Shown here piece by piece: positions 22,710-33,672 of a stretch of 64,000 nt of DNA (its first letter is position 1; every line of letters begins with the position of its first letter). Origin of the DNA: Pollenia angustigena (lineage: Eukaryota; Arthropoda; Insecta; Diptera; Polleniidae). The stretch lies in assembly GCA_930367215.1 (NCBI GenBank), contig OV884060.1:206463253-206527252 (forward strand), written 5' to 3'. The notes under the pieces were generated by a model, which was not told the DNA's origin, did not search any database, and saw only the letters and a list, made by a program, of their open reading frames with translations. Position numbers and translations under genes: made by a program.

Positions 22710-23507
22710 TTACATCTTGTATAATTCTTTTTAATTTTTTTTGACGCTGGTCCTGCTTTCATATTATTTTTGATTTTGTTTAAACAAATTTGATGAAAAA
22801 AATAATTTTGTGGTTGTCAAAAATTTCTATACTAATGTCAAAATTTATACTAGCCCCTAGGGCTAGTGAAATTTTATTCACCTCAATAGTGTCAAAATTT
22901 TACTTCCATGAGTACTTTGCTACCGTTTCACACACACCCTTAAGATCCTTCTTTAAAATGTTGTTCTAGAAATGTTTAATTGTCCGGAAAAACGACGAGT
23001 TGAGACAGATAGGAGATATCAACACTCTGCTGCACAGCCTCCACGGTCCATTCAGTGCGAATACTTTAAAGAGCTACACTTTTAGGACGGTCGAAATGAA
23101 CCCCTTTCCTTTAAAACGGTTGGCTTAATTTCTTATCATGAAAGCTGTGGTAGCTGATATTAAATTAAGATATTAACGAAATATTCCCTGCGTTATAACA
23201 ATTGATCGTTGGCAAGAATTGAAAAATTCGATAATTTTAACGCCATATTGTGTACTGTATGCATTAATTTTAAATTTCCAAGAATTCAGTTATAACCTAC
23301 AAACAAAATTGTATTGCAAAATAAAAAACTTATATGCGTTTTACATTGGTAGCTTTTACGTTCGCCACCCTGTTTTTGGAAGAGATACAAAAAATTTGGA
23401 GAAAAGTTGAACAAATTGTATAGACAACGTTGAAAAATAAAATGATTTTGTATCAAAAAACTTGTGTCTTATTTAAAACTGCACCGACTTATTGACCCGC
23501 CTTCGTA

Positions 23508-24689
23508 GCTTTTTTTTGTCTCACGAAGAGTTATCGCTTTTTGCAGAAGGATGTCTGTCAAGCTTTAAACACAATTTATCTCATTGTCAGGTTAAAGATT
23601 ACACAAATTATTTCCTTAAACAAGGTTCCACTTAAAAACAAGGAAAACCTGATAAAAGGAGACAAATTGAACAAAAAGTTAATGCAACACAAAGCCACAG
23701 GCTGAAAACCCAATCAATGCTGTAAAAAAAAACACAGCCACACACAGCAACTGTCGCTGCTTTAAGTGGCAACAGTAATAGTTTTGAAGTTTTCGCTAAT
23801 AAAAGTAAAAACAAAAATATTTTCACAACTAAACCACGTAACCATCAATTTTGTTGTTGTTTTTGTCAGGTGGCAAATTCAACAAAATTTCGAAAAGAAA
23901 TGCATTTTTAATAAAGTCTCTGAAGTTAAAGGCTTAAAGCAGATTTCGTTCCAAATGGCTGTTTGAAACCTGTGAGCAACGAAACTCTAATGTCACATCA
24001 TTGTATCTTCTTCGTTAGCTAAAGGCTTTTTGCAAACAATTGTTTTTTGTTTTTAAAAAAGTCATATACCGGAAAATTTGTCTCAAAATGTATAAATTTT
24101 TGTTCAAATCAAAAGCCATCATCAATATTGATCAGAGTTACGAGACGAAAAAAAATAGTTTCGCACATATTTAATGCCACAAATACTTATAACCAACCGT
24201 ACGACTGTTTTCTGTTGCTGTTTTTGCTTTTTCGGCCGATAATAAGGAAATTGAAAATTATGCAATTGAATATTTTTGCATTTGAATGTTAAACAAGATG
24301 AAAATTAACAAACGAAATAAATGTCTTTAAAGAAAAAAAAAAAAAAAAAAAATAAACAAAAAGTTATGGTTAATTCATAAAACACCTTTAAGCCAAAAAG
24401 GTTATCATAATTTTTGATTATATTTGTTTTTTTTCAAGGGGAAAAATTTTAATAAAAAATTTATAAAAATTTATGACAATAATAAATTTTTCTAAAATTA
24501 TTAATTTAGTGGAGAAAAATCGCAATTAAGTTTAATAGGGGGTTAAGGTTTTCTTTAATTAAAATACGATTACAAATAATCGACCAACAAAATTTTGAGA
24601 GCAAACCATCTTAGTTCATTTTGAACATCCGTGGCATTTGGACAAAACATCCTAAGTCAAACTTAAAAAGCTGAAAAAAATGTTGTTAA
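23508..24689. other. Intergenic stretch, no gene seen
   Basis: Mixed AT-rich sequence with a poly-A tract near 24333-24352. The ORFs 23632-23826 (-), 23766-23966 (+) and 24047-24292 (+) lack recognisable domains and overlap one another. Nothing supportable. Confidence 0.4.
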
Positions 24690-24956
24690 TCGTACGAATT
24701 TTCATTAAAAATAGGTGTTTTGTTTAAGCTTTGATATTGTTACAAGTAAGACTTTGAGTGTTTAAAAGTCTTATTCGCTTTAGGGTTTTATTTGTTTAAT
24801 ATTTTTGGCTTTTCTAAAATCTTTGGAAAAGGTTTCCTGATGATCTGGCCTAAGCAACCAGTGAAATGCGCATAGAAGCTAGCTTTCCCTCAACAATAAA
24901 TTTCAGTGTATTTATCAAATGTGAAAAATTGGGAATTTAGCACGTCGTACTTAACA
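24690..24956. mobile_element. Repeat with 'GGCCTAAGCAACC' core, copy 2
   Basis: Contains 'cctgatgatctggcctaagc', then 'accagtgaaatgcgc' and 'caacaataaatttca', and ends with 'aaattgggaatttagcac', as in the 61280-61651 copy. Core at about 24836-24910. The left edge begins near 'cgtacgaattttc'. Non-coding. Confidence 0.6.
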
Positions 24957-25345
24957 AATCTTAATAATAAGCATTTTTGTTTATGTTTTTTTAAATTTTG
25001 TATTGTAAACGAAATTTTTCATTTATTTGGGTTTATTTTATTATTTAATAAAAATTATTTTGGTACCAAGTTTTTTTTTAAACTTTTTTGATATCTTATC
25101 TCGAATTAAAATGTTTTGTCAAAAGGCCACAGATATCTTTTCGAACCACGAACAAACTGCTATCATCTCTAATATTGATAACAAATTATCGCAGGTTTAT
25201 CTGAACTCGCTGTAAAAAGAAAATCAAAGCAAAGAAAAAACAAACAAAAATTCATGTTAACTAAAATAAATAAAAACACCAAGAACAGTACAAATGACCT
25301 ATGCCATCATATAGAAATAGGAAAATACTGAAGTCCACTCCACTA

Positions 25346-25660
25346 CCCTGCAAATAATAGGACCAGTCCAAACACGCGTGTAAAGAGTAGCCCACAAGGG
25401 ACTAGGGGAGGACCACATAACCCACCTTTGGACTACTAAGGAGTAGTTTTAAAACTACTCCATGGTATACTCAAGATTATTAGTTTTGAAGTCGTTTAAA
25501 AACGACTGCATGTCGTTGAAAAACGAAGACATGTCGTGGAAAACGAAGACATGTTGTCTCACTACGACCACTTATTAATCATGACATGGTCCATGCTTGC
25601 AGTCCATGGAGTAGTCCATTTTATCAAAATGGATCAGGTGGTCCAATTTTATTTGCAGGG
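25346..25660. mobile_element. MITE with CCCTGCAAAT ends, copy 1
   Basis: Starts CCCTGCAAATAATAGGACCA and ends TTATTTGCAGGG, with TA on each side (25344-25345 and 25661-25662). Internal words 'tagtccattttatc' and 'actactccatgg' recur. The copy at 39400-39773 shares both ends and body. Non-coding. Confidence 0.65.
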
Positions 25661-25748
25661 TAGTAATCCATCAATGGGTTTTAAATGGTCATTTACCAGT
25701 AGTCAAACATTTTTAATTGATCCTCCAACAGTATCTAAACAATTCAAA

Positions 25749-25936
25749 ATCAACTACAGGTGGTGCCGGAACTACAACAATCCAAAAACAACAGAAACAA
25801 CATAGGGTTTTTTGCAGTGCATTGTTAGTGCTATAGCTCGAAATGTCAACCATTCTAAGCAAAACACTAACAAATCAAAACAAATAAGCTCGAACTATCA
25901 AAATCAGATGCCGTTTCGACACCACCTGTAGTTGAT
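25749..25936. mobile_element. 188-bp MITE with 20-bp inverted repeats
   Basis: 25749-25768 (ATCAACTACAGGTGGTGCCG) pairs with 25917-25936 with one mismatch. The interior has no coding value. No certain target duplication. Confidence 0.6.
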
Positions 25937-26654
25937 GCGCCTTGTATATCATCAATTTAAGTCTAAAATCGTCTTCCACTTATTCCAACGTGGTCTCCGC
26001 CAATCAAACAAGGTTAAAACTAAGTCGAATTCACTAGAAGGTGAGGTAAACTCTACAGCAAAACTGCTTTTGTGGTCCGATTATGTAAAATATTACTAGT
26101 AAAAAAAAATATTTGTTTAGTTTGTACATAAACTTTGACCCCCTAAAAAAACCAGAGGTTGACTTGACCCCATCTTCTTGTGAATTCGTCTTGGATAAGA
26201 CGAATGTATGCGGTTAATGTTGAAAATACAAATAACTAACTGTAAATCATTACAATTATTCGACACCACGCGATCAACCAATGCTGTGAAATGCCAAACG
26301 CACAAAAAACAGACAAACAAAAACAACCTGATTGTCCTTAAAAAATAATGACTAGGAGCGCGAGCTGCTTCCCCGACCAGAGCAGTTTTACGAATTTAAT
26401 AAGGATTACGTCTTCCCAAAAACAATGTTAAAATCTTCTTTTGCACAAATGACGTCACACGAACTGCATTTCAAGCTGGCAAACTTAAAATATATGTAAT
26501 GGTGTTTCGACAAAAGCTTTAACCAGAAATAGGCTTCATGGGAAAATAAAATTTTGAATGGAAATTTAAAATCAATTCAACTTGTACTTTAGCCCATTCG
26601 CCGAATTATTTTGATTAAAAATTTTAATAATTTGCACGCATTGCTCTGGTGTAA

Positions 26655-27614
26655 AGCGGCCCATACACTTTTTATTTTTATTGTATATTATTGTATATGG
26701 TATTCGCCATATTATTTCCATTTTGTGGTGGGGTGCAATAACGCCTTACGAAATAAGGCCTTTAAGGCTTTATTTCACTTCCAATTGAGAAATAAGGCCT
26801 TTATTGCGAAAAGGGCTTTATTGCACTTTGAAAGTGACATAAGGCCTTTATTGAAATTTAGCCAATGGTGCAATAAAGCCTTTATTTTATATTTTTTGCT
26901 CAATAATGGAAATGTCTACTAGTCTACTTTTAATGTAGTACCGATTAGTAGTTCCAATATCTTTAAACAACTGCTAATAATACATATTGCTCATTCAGCG
27001 AAGCCACCTGCCGCGTCCCATGGAGGAGAAATCCCTAAGATCGGCCGCAGGCCGCCACGCAGAAAAACTATATTAAGTGAAGATTTAGGTGGCTTTTTCC
27101 TACGTAGTGAATAAAGTCCATGGACACGCAGAAAAACTTTATAAAGCAAAGATTTTCAATATTGTTGCAGATAAATTAAATAAGAAATTTTATTGCTTCA
27201 TTTAAAATTTAAGTTAAATAAGACCTTTACGGCTTTATTTCACTTTCAAAGTGCAATAAAACCTTTTTGGAAATAAAGGCGTTATTTCACTTTCCATTGA
27301 GAAATAAAGCCTTAAAGGCCTTATTTCGTAAGGCGTTATTGCACCCCATCCCATGTTGTCCTATATTATGCAATAAGTCGCACATTGTTTTCATTCATTC
27401 AATAAAAATGTGGACATAACCTATAGGAATAACATAAACATTATTGTACAATGTTGCCAACACATTCTACTTTCTTTTCGTTGTGCAATAAAAATCAAAA
27501 GTCTTTTGATTGTTGCCAATATATTGTGCCATCATCGAATATCACATACACATTGTCGATATTATTGTACAGTACATAAAATTGAACAATTTTATTGCAA
27601 GTGTATGTGCCGCT
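26655..27614. mobile_element. Element with AGCGGCMCATACAC ends inserted in the mariner copy
   Basis: Left tip AGCGGCCCATACAC and right tip GTGTATGTGCCGCT form a 14-bp inverted repeat with one mismatch. The flanking mariner sequence is known from 31149-31410, so both junctions are defined. The duplication is 3 bp (GTA) or a little more, because one junction has lost a base. 'attgtatattattgta' words repeat beneath the tips. It contains the 26730-27347 element. Confidence 0.6.
26730..27347. mobile_element. Element with perfect 47-bp inverted repeats and AATAAGGCCTTT arrays
   Basis: The first and last 47 bp are exact reverse complements, starting GGGGTGCAATAACGCCTTAC. Similarity continues more loosely for another 80-100 bp through repeated 'gcaataaagcc', 'aataaggcctttat' and 'cactttgaaagtg' words. 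The centre (about 26930-27200) is different and includes 'gccacctgccgcgtcccatgg' and 'cacgcagaaaaactt' twice. No coding region. No target duplication is clear. Confidence 0.75.
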
Positions 27615-27784
27615 GTAGTCGATTCATAATGAAATTTCAAAGCAATCTAAACAACAAGCAACTAGCAGCTGAAGAAGAAGCAGAAGTTCATGGCAACCCC
27701 TGCCACAAACAAACAACGTCATCTATGGGGAAATCATGTGCATGACGTTCTATAATTCTTGACATTTTTTAACGATATTTAAAA

Positions 27785-28853
27785 CTAGTGATGCTAACTT
27801 TTGACGACTTTTCATTGATTCTGATGAATTGTATCAACATTTATGTATGTCCACAAAAAATTTTGAAATCTTTCCGCAAAAATAAGAGACTTTATTAACA
27901 AAAGAATATATGATAAACACATTTAAAAAAGAATCTCGAATTTGAAAAACAAAAGGATTGAAATCGTTTTTTGTTGGCGCTATCTCATTTTCTTATTTTA
28001 GCACAAAAAACATTTTTTAAGCTTAATTTTTATGAATGAATTTTGTTTTTATGATTTATGGCTTTAAAACTTTTTTTTAACGCTACAATTTAAATTGCTA
28101 TTCCAACAGTTAATTAAGCTCAACTTGTAACACAAAACCAACAAGAAACTTGACATACGGTTTCAGTAATAATTAAACTGCCACAACTCTAAAAAAAAAA
28201 CAAATAAAAAAGCGACAATTAAATTGTCATTTGGCAAATTTTCAAAACATAAAAAATAAAACAAAATCAAATTTAGTAAGAAATAAAATTTCCTTTAAAT
28301 GTCGTCGAGCAGAACCAAGACCAAATGTTTGTCAGTCACGTTTTTTTTCCCAAAAAAAATTTAACTTAAAAAAAAAAAACATAAAACAAAAACCTAAAAT
28401 ATAATTAAAGCTTCCTGGTTAAAATTAAAAATGTGACAAAATATTACATGTCTATCTTGTTTTGTTTTTTACAAGTAAATGGCAAAAAAAGTTAAGAAAA
28501 AAACTAGTTGACACACTGATTAAACACTCAACTATTGACTAACTGTGTTAGTTGTAGCAACTTATTAGTGCATCTGCCATTTAAGAGAAATATGAAGAGA
28601 AGCCTCGTCATGATAATTTGTACCACTAACACAAATCCCTTCAACCAAATTAACATATTAGCGATACATTTTAAAGACTTCCTTGTGAATATTAAATATT
28701 TGATTTATATTTTGTACAGCAAAAAAGAATTGCACAGTGGGGCTAGATAAAGGCATATTTCTTAATTATAAATATGTTTTGGATTACAACACTTTAAACA
28801 TAAGGCGACAAGCTCGCCCATATATTCTACACCACTCAATTGGTGTATTGAAG
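27785..28853. other. Intergenic stretch with one isolated transposon end
   Basis: CTAGTGATGCTAACTTTTGA at 27785 resembles the hAT-like tip CAGTGATGCCAACT, but no matching right end is found. The rest is AT-rich with long A/T runs. No gene seen. Confidence 0.35.
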
Positions 28854-29050
28854 CAGTGATGCCAAGTGTAGGGAATATTCCCTTTTTGTAGGAACTTAAG
28901 CCTAAAGTACACGAAATGTAAAAAGCAACATGCGCATGTGGTTCTGACAATTTTGGCCACAAAGCCAGCTCTTTCTGTGTGATTTCTGTACTTTAGGCTT
29001 TACTTTACAAATTTGACGTGTAGGAAAAAAGGGATGGATTTTTATTCCTG
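28854..29050. mobile_element. hAT-like end fragment (CAGTGATGCCAAGTG family), broken by a 101-bp MITE
   Basis: Starts CAGTGATGCCAAGTGTAGGG. The same start occurs at 51497. After the MITE at 28899-28999, the sequence 'acgtgtaggaaaaaagggatgg' matches 51560-51580, confirming they are one family. No right terminus is visible. Confidence 0.5.
28899..28999. mobile_element. 101-bp MITE, TTA duplication
   Basis: Tips AGCCTAAAGTACACGAAAT and (reversed) AGCCTAAAGTACAGAAAT, flanked by TTA at 28896-28898 and 29000-29002. The insertion is confirmed by the uninterrupted relative at 51497. Size and duplication suit a PIF/Harbinger-type MITE. Confidence 0.7.
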
Positions 29051-29127
29051 TTGAATTGTAAATATTTTTACTCAATTGCATTTTTTTTTTTTCTTAAAAT
29101 ATGCAATTATAAACTTTTAAATTACAT

Positions 29128-29321
29128 ATCGCTCCTTTATTGCAACATAGTCATATCTCAAAAAATCAAAAATTTTAAGTAACTTTAGCAAAAATGCTCC
29201 TCCAAACCTTCAAAATATATTTTATTGAATCTGCATAAAAAGTACATTTTAAAAACTTTAATCGCATTTCGCCAAGTATGATCTTTTTTGAGATATGCTT
29301 ATGTTGCAATAAAGGAGCGAT
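29128..29321. mobile_element. MITE with about 40-bp inverted repeats (ATCGCTCCTTTATTGCAACA)
   Basis: The left arm at 29128-29168 begins ATCGCTCCTTTATTGCAACA and continues 'tagtcatatctcaaaaaa'. The right arm ending at 29321 is its complement with few mismatches. The tips resemble those of 47741-47906 (CATATCGCTC, then CTCAAAAAA), so the two are related. The spacer of about 110 bp is AT-rich. Confidence 0.65.
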
Positions 29322-29694
29322 GAGTCCAATTCACAAGTTCCTAGTAACGTCATATTCATTGTATAATCGTATAATTATACCAAAGTATATTTTTGTTGTT
29401 GGTATTTTTTTTATACAAAAGTGTGTTATTATTATAGGATTAAATTTTATCCACCGTATTCATAAACGATTATTAAATTTAACAAACGATTATTTATTAT
29501 TGACAATTTTCATACAGAATTTGTTTTGTAAACCTTTATTGAATGTTTTGAAAAATGTTGTATCATACCAAGCCTGGAAATGTTCGATTTGTTTGGTGTG
29601 TTTTAATTTTTTTTTTTTTTTAATAATAAATATGTATTGTGGTAATTTTGTTGAACTATTTATGGTTTTTAATACAAATTTTCAATATTCTTAA
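29278..29694 (+). other. Longest stray ORF of this region, not accepted as a gene
   Basis: A 138-codon open frame crosses the right arm of one MITE and enters a tRNA-like repeat. It is hydrophobic and rich in F/L/I/N from AT bias, with no recognised domain. I list it only so the stretch is described. Confidence 0.15.
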
Positions 29695-30149
29695 TCAAGC
29701 TAAAGTTCATCAAATTTAATTTTCATTAAATTATTTTTATGAAGAAAGGAATTTTACAACATGAAAATTAATTAAAATTGTTGTTGATAATCATTCATTC
29801 TTGACTGACCGGAGATTCGAACCCAGGTGGTTAGTTACCCTGACATGTTTCGATCGCTGCCACTCTATCTCCTCAGAGGGATTTGCTGACTTACACTCGC
29901 AGCCATCGACGACTGCTTATGTCTATAGTCAAACAGCAATCCTTAAACCAAATTGTATTTTAACCTTTGGTAGATCGAAATTTGCTTTTTAGAATGATTT
30001 TCCATTTTTAATTGAATCTCAGGTCAGTCAAGAATGAATGATTATCAATAAAAATTTTAATGAATTTTCATGTTGTAAAATTTCTTTCTTCATAAAAATA
30101 ATTTAATGAAAATTAAGTTTGATGAACTTAAGCCTGATTAAGAATATTG
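29683..30149. mobile_element. Head-to-head pair of tRNA-like repeat units
   Basis: Left arm 29683-29810 and right arm about 30022-30149 are inverted copies with some mismatches ('caatattcttaat...ttgactgacc'). Between them is one tRNA-like block (minus strand GGGTTCGAATCTCCGG at about 29811-29826) and the 'ttaaaccaaattgtatttta' segment. The right copy begins inside the tRNA-like part. The pattern repeats the inverted pairs of 12053-14006. Confidence 0.65.
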
Positions 30150-30766
30150 ATAATATTTTTTTTTTTTTGAATGAGATAAAAATTAAATTTTTTTATGATC
30201 AATATATGTTCAAAATTTAAAAAGTATCAACAAAAAAGTACAATTGAAACAACTTAGCCATCCCTGTTCTGTTAATTTTGTTAAATGCTGCCAACTTTTT
30301 GTTAATGAGAAACCTAAAAACAAAAAGCGGTAAGTCGCTGAATTTGCCCATAAACCGCTGATTCGCAGCACTTTTAATATTGCAAGCTTGAAACGTCAAT
30401 TTTAAGTTGAACAATTATACATTTTTTTTTTTGACATAACTTAATTTTTTATCGATAACTTTAGTAAAATGTTTGACAGCTTGCCATTTATCTTAATACA
30501 GCTGAACCCTTCGCACTTGGTAAATTTATCTATTACTTTATATTTGCACTGTTCACCAAAACTTGAACAATGCATTAAAAATGTAGTGTCATAAAGGCTT
30601 TATCAATTAAATTTATAACCATTATATATTAAATTGAAACTCCCATACCTGGCTTAATTAAAGTGTGGTTTTTATAGAGTGATACAAGTTTAAATCATAA
30701 CAAAACATAGTAATATATTTTTGATATCAATGAAACGGTCTTTATTGGATAGAAAATTTCATGACA

Positions 30767-31416
30767 TTAATGTTTAAATATGATTTCGGCCATGTGGCCG
30801 CCATGGCTGTCGCGTAGAAGGCGCAATTTGGAACACCTACTTTTAACAACTTTTCGCATTCTGACCATAATCGTTTTTGGAGACATATGGGCCAATGACT
30901 TCGTCAGCCCATAAAGCGCACCACACAGTAATTTTTTGTGGATGTAACGTTGTTTCCACAAAAGCTTGTGGATTCTACTCACTCCAAATGCGACAATTCT
31001 GCTTATTTACGTACCCATTCAACCAGAAATGGGCTTCATGGGAATATACAATTTTAAATGGAAATTTAAAATCAATATCAATTTGTGCTTCAGCCCATTC
31101 GCCGAATTATTTTGATTAAAAATGTCCACAATTTGCACGCGTTGCTCTGGTGTAAGCACAGAGTATACAGAGGCGTCACTAGACAGAAAATATTGTGTTT
31201 TTTCTGTCTTTTTCTTCGAAAGCTGCCCTTTTTGCGTTTTTTGTTTTGATTATGCAAGTTGTGTAGATAGTAGCAGCCTGTTTATACGCATGTCACTTCA
31301 CTAACAAAAAACGTTTTTTTTCTCTTTCTTCGAAAGCTGCCCTCGCAAATGATTTAGGCATTTTTCATACGTAACTTTTTTCATCTCTGTATACTTTGTG
31401 GTGTAAGTCGATCCAT
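30767..31416 (-). pseudogene. Internally deleted mariner-type transposase
   Basis: From ATG at 31416 (minus) it reads MDRLTPEQRVQIVDIFNQNN once the nested insertion 31157-31400 is ignored. It then fuses to an 'FKIVYSHEAHFWLNG'-like region out of frame, a 'CGALY'-like region, and ends with HMAEIIFKH at 30767. The family normally carries about 340-350 residues. Here most of the DNA-binding and catalytic parts are deleted and frames are broken. The terminal inverted repeats are not obvious. Confidence 0.6.
31157..31400. mobile_element. 244-bp TIR element inserted in the mariner remnant, 7- or 8-bp duplication
   Basis: Tips CACAGAGTATACAGA and TCTGTATACTTTGTG. GTGTAAG flanks both sides (31150-31156 and 31401-31407). 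If one terminal G is shared, the duplication is 8 bp, as expected for hAT. The word 'cttcgaaagctgccct' occurs twice inside, near 31206 and 31328. Non-coding. Confidence 0.65.
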
Positions 31417-31904
31417 GATGAAATGTCAAAGCAAACTAAAGAAAAAGCAACTATCAGTTGCTAAATGGGTGTTCAAATAAAGCAGTGATGCCAACTCAAA
31501 GTTATATCACTCCAAAAAAAAAAACACCCTTTACATAGCATCGAATAATCTGAATGTCAAGATAACAAAAATCGTATTTTTTTTAAATGATAAGCGATAC
31601 GACAGAGCTTATGAAGTGGACAATAATATATACGCCTTTAAGTGTATAATTATAAATTCGTTAATCTGGTAATAAGTTTATAATATGAAGAAAGTTGATA
31701 TGTGGCATCTTTAACAACAATGAAAACTTTGTAAAAACTTTGTCAAAACTTTATTAAAAAAGAATTCCTTAAGAGTGATTATGCCATAAGGATGATGCTT
31801 ATGTTAGTAGTGAATGTCAAATATTGTTCAAAATGTTTCCAAAAGCCAGTATTCATCAAATAATTAAAGTACTCACCAATAGCACAAGGGAACAAGGGTT
31901 TTTT

Positions 31905-32690
31905 TATACCCTCCACCACAAATAGTTGTGAAGAGGGTATATTAAGTTTGTCATTCCGTGTGAAACTTTTTTATTATTCATCTCAGACCCCATAAAGTAT
32001 ATATATTCTGGGTCCTTGAGTAATTCTAAGTCGATTTAGCCATGTCCGTCTGTCTGTCCGTCTGTCCGTCTGTTGAAAACACGCTCACTTTCGAACAACT
32101 CAAAAGAAATTAACAAACTTGGTGCCAAATTGCTTGTAGTTATCCTAAGCAGTTTGGAATTGAAATCCAGCAAAATCGGTTCAGTAGGACCAGAGCTATG
32201 AATCAAAATGTGGAACCACCACCTAAAAAAATTGATAATTTTGTTACAAAAAATAACATAAATGCTGGAACAAGGCACGGAATGAGATAAGATTTTGCAA
32301 AATTAGTTTTACTTGACTGGAAATCACGCTGTTAAATTTCGTGATGATCCCGCCATAATTTACCCTAAGCCCCATATAAACAATACTCCCGGAAAACAGT
32401 TTAGTACGCCTAAAATCGTAAAAAATAACGCTAGCGTAACAAAATTTGGTACGTCACAGTTTTATACAAATGACACTGTGAAATTTCGTGATGATCGGTC
32501 CATAATTTACCCTAGGCCCTATATAAACCCTACTACCGGAAAACAGTTTAGTCGCCTAAAACCATAATTAATAACAAATCGTCACAGTTTAAGATAATAA
32601 TAACGTCATACAGATATTACTCCTTAAACATTCGAACTGTCGGTGGAGGGTATCAAAGATTCGGCACAGCCGAATTTGTTGCTTTTAAGG
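31905..32690 (+). mobile_element. DINE-1/mini-me-like element (family A), copy 1
   Basis: Begins with the hairpin 'accctccaccacaaatagtt', followed by 'gaccccataaagtatatata', 'gtcgatttagccatgtccg', a (GTCY)n run at 32045-32072 and 'agcaaaatcggttcag'. The body then repeats 'gtgatgatcggtccataatt'-type phrases and ends with 'ggtggagggtatcaaagatt' and the hairpin 'ttcggcacagccgaa'. The copy at 42435 is very close. This layout, with terminal hairpins and a proto-microsatellite, fits DINE-1/mini-me repeats. Confidence 0.75.
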
Positions 32691-33092
32691 CAATTTGGGA
32701 CGCTAAGTCCAAATCTGTATCTAGTTTTTTTTCTATGTGATATACCGTTATGTCCAAAATTAAAGCACTTCCGCTACATATATTGGAATAACTTGAAAAC
32801 GATTCATGATAGTCAGTTAAAAAAAAAATCAAATTCAACGATATTATTTTTTAATTTGCCCAGTAACTTCAGCGATATCGTTGAAGGTTTGGAAAAAAGA
32901 ATGAGGTACCTTGAATCAACTGTGAATAAAAACGAAACGTGTTTATAAATGTTTATGATCTATATCAAATTTTGTTTATAGGTTATGGGACTATAAGTGA
33001 AAATAATAAGACATTAACCTTTTCCCGTTTTGTATTTTTCATGATTTTTTGCAATTTTGTTTTCTTTTTTTACAATTACAACATCTAACAAG

Positions 33093-33672
33093 TAAGAAAG
33101 TATAGTCGGTCAAGCCCGACCATATGATACCCTACACCACAGTATTTAAAAACACATCATGCTTATGTGTCCATGTAAATATGAATCTATCTATGTTTAT
33201 AAACTTCATGAAAATCGGTTTGAAAGTTTGTGAGAGGCAGAAATTGCCCCCTGCCTCCCCTTGTGGTCCTATTTTGTAAAAACTGTATTGCTAATGTGTC
33301 CCTATAGATATGGATCTATCTATGTTTTAAATTTCATTAAAATCGGTTTGATAGTTTCTGAGAGGAAGAAATTTACCCCTATCTTCCCTCGTGGTCCTAC
33401 GATTCGGCGCATTTTCAATAGGCTTGGTCCTTGTGCCAATAAGAACCTATAACCCAAATTTCATCAAATTATCTCCATAATTGCGACCTGTAATTTGCGC
33501 ACAAGGTTACATGGACAGCCAGCCAGCCGGACGGACATCGTTAGTTCGACTCAGAAAGTGATTCTGAGTAGATCGGTATACTTTAAGGTGGGTATAGGAC
33601 CACTATTTTAAGGCGTTACACACATCAGCACAAATGCATAATACCCTCTCCACAATTTTGGTGTGGGTATAA
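33093..33672 (+). mobile_element. DINE-like element (family C), copy 1
   Basis: Starts 'acaagtaagaaagtatag' with hairpin 'ggtcaagcccgacc', then 'ataccctacaccacag'. It ends with 'ggacggacatcgttag', 'gtatactttaaggtggg' and the hairpin 'accctctccacaattttggt'. 38749-39800 is a sister copy and 48155-48361 the 3' part of another. Non-coding. Confidence 0.7.

Larger units (their letters stand above)
21351..22939. mobile_element. PIF/Harbinger-like element, TTA duplication, 26-bp inverted repeats
   Basis: The left arm 21351-21376 starts GGGTGTGTGTGAAACGGTAG and is exactly complementary to 22914-22939. TTA flanks both ends (21348-21350 and 22940-22942). This agrees with PIF/Harbinger insertion habits. 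No transposase ORF is present. Two smaller elements (21639-22399 and 22414-22709) sit inside it. Confidence 0.75.
19765..23505 (+). mobile_element. Mariner-like element carrying several nested insertions
   Basis: The tips CGAAGGCGCGTCA (left) and TGACCCGCCTTCG (right) sit next to TA at 19763-19764 and 23506-23507. Taking out the insertions (20155-21348 and 21351-22939 plus one TTA) leaves about 0.95 kb, near the size of a slightly deleted mariner. In the left part, 'atggaagaaaatgaatttcgtgtgc' reads as a mariner-type start (MEENEFRVLI), and a piece like RPVEMT follows at about 20010-20030. The right part has no clear catalytic motif and several stops. Recognition as mariner rests on the TA duplication and the N-terminal resemblance. 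Confidence 0.6.
26510..27627 (-). pseudogene. Mariner-type transposase fragment split by a nested insertion
   Basis: On the minus strand, the N-terminus starts at 27627 (MNRL) and continues beyond the insertion 26655-27614 with 'acaccagagcaatgcgtgca' (TPEQC/RV) and 'gccgaatgggctaaagt'. It then jumps by deletion to the 'HEAyFWL' region near 26530, where the copy ends. The same order is seen in 30767-31416. The catalytic residues are absent, so the copy is dead. Confidence 0.55.

Noticed and set aside
27410..27745. 111-codon ORF
   Set aside because: It spans the end of a TIR element and the start of a mariner pseudogene in the wrong strand and frame.
32045..32072. (GTCY)n stretch as an independent microsatellite or CRISPR-like array
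   Set aside because: It occurs at the same place inside each DINE-like copy and is part of that element. No spacers or cas genes exist, and the DNA is eukaryotic.
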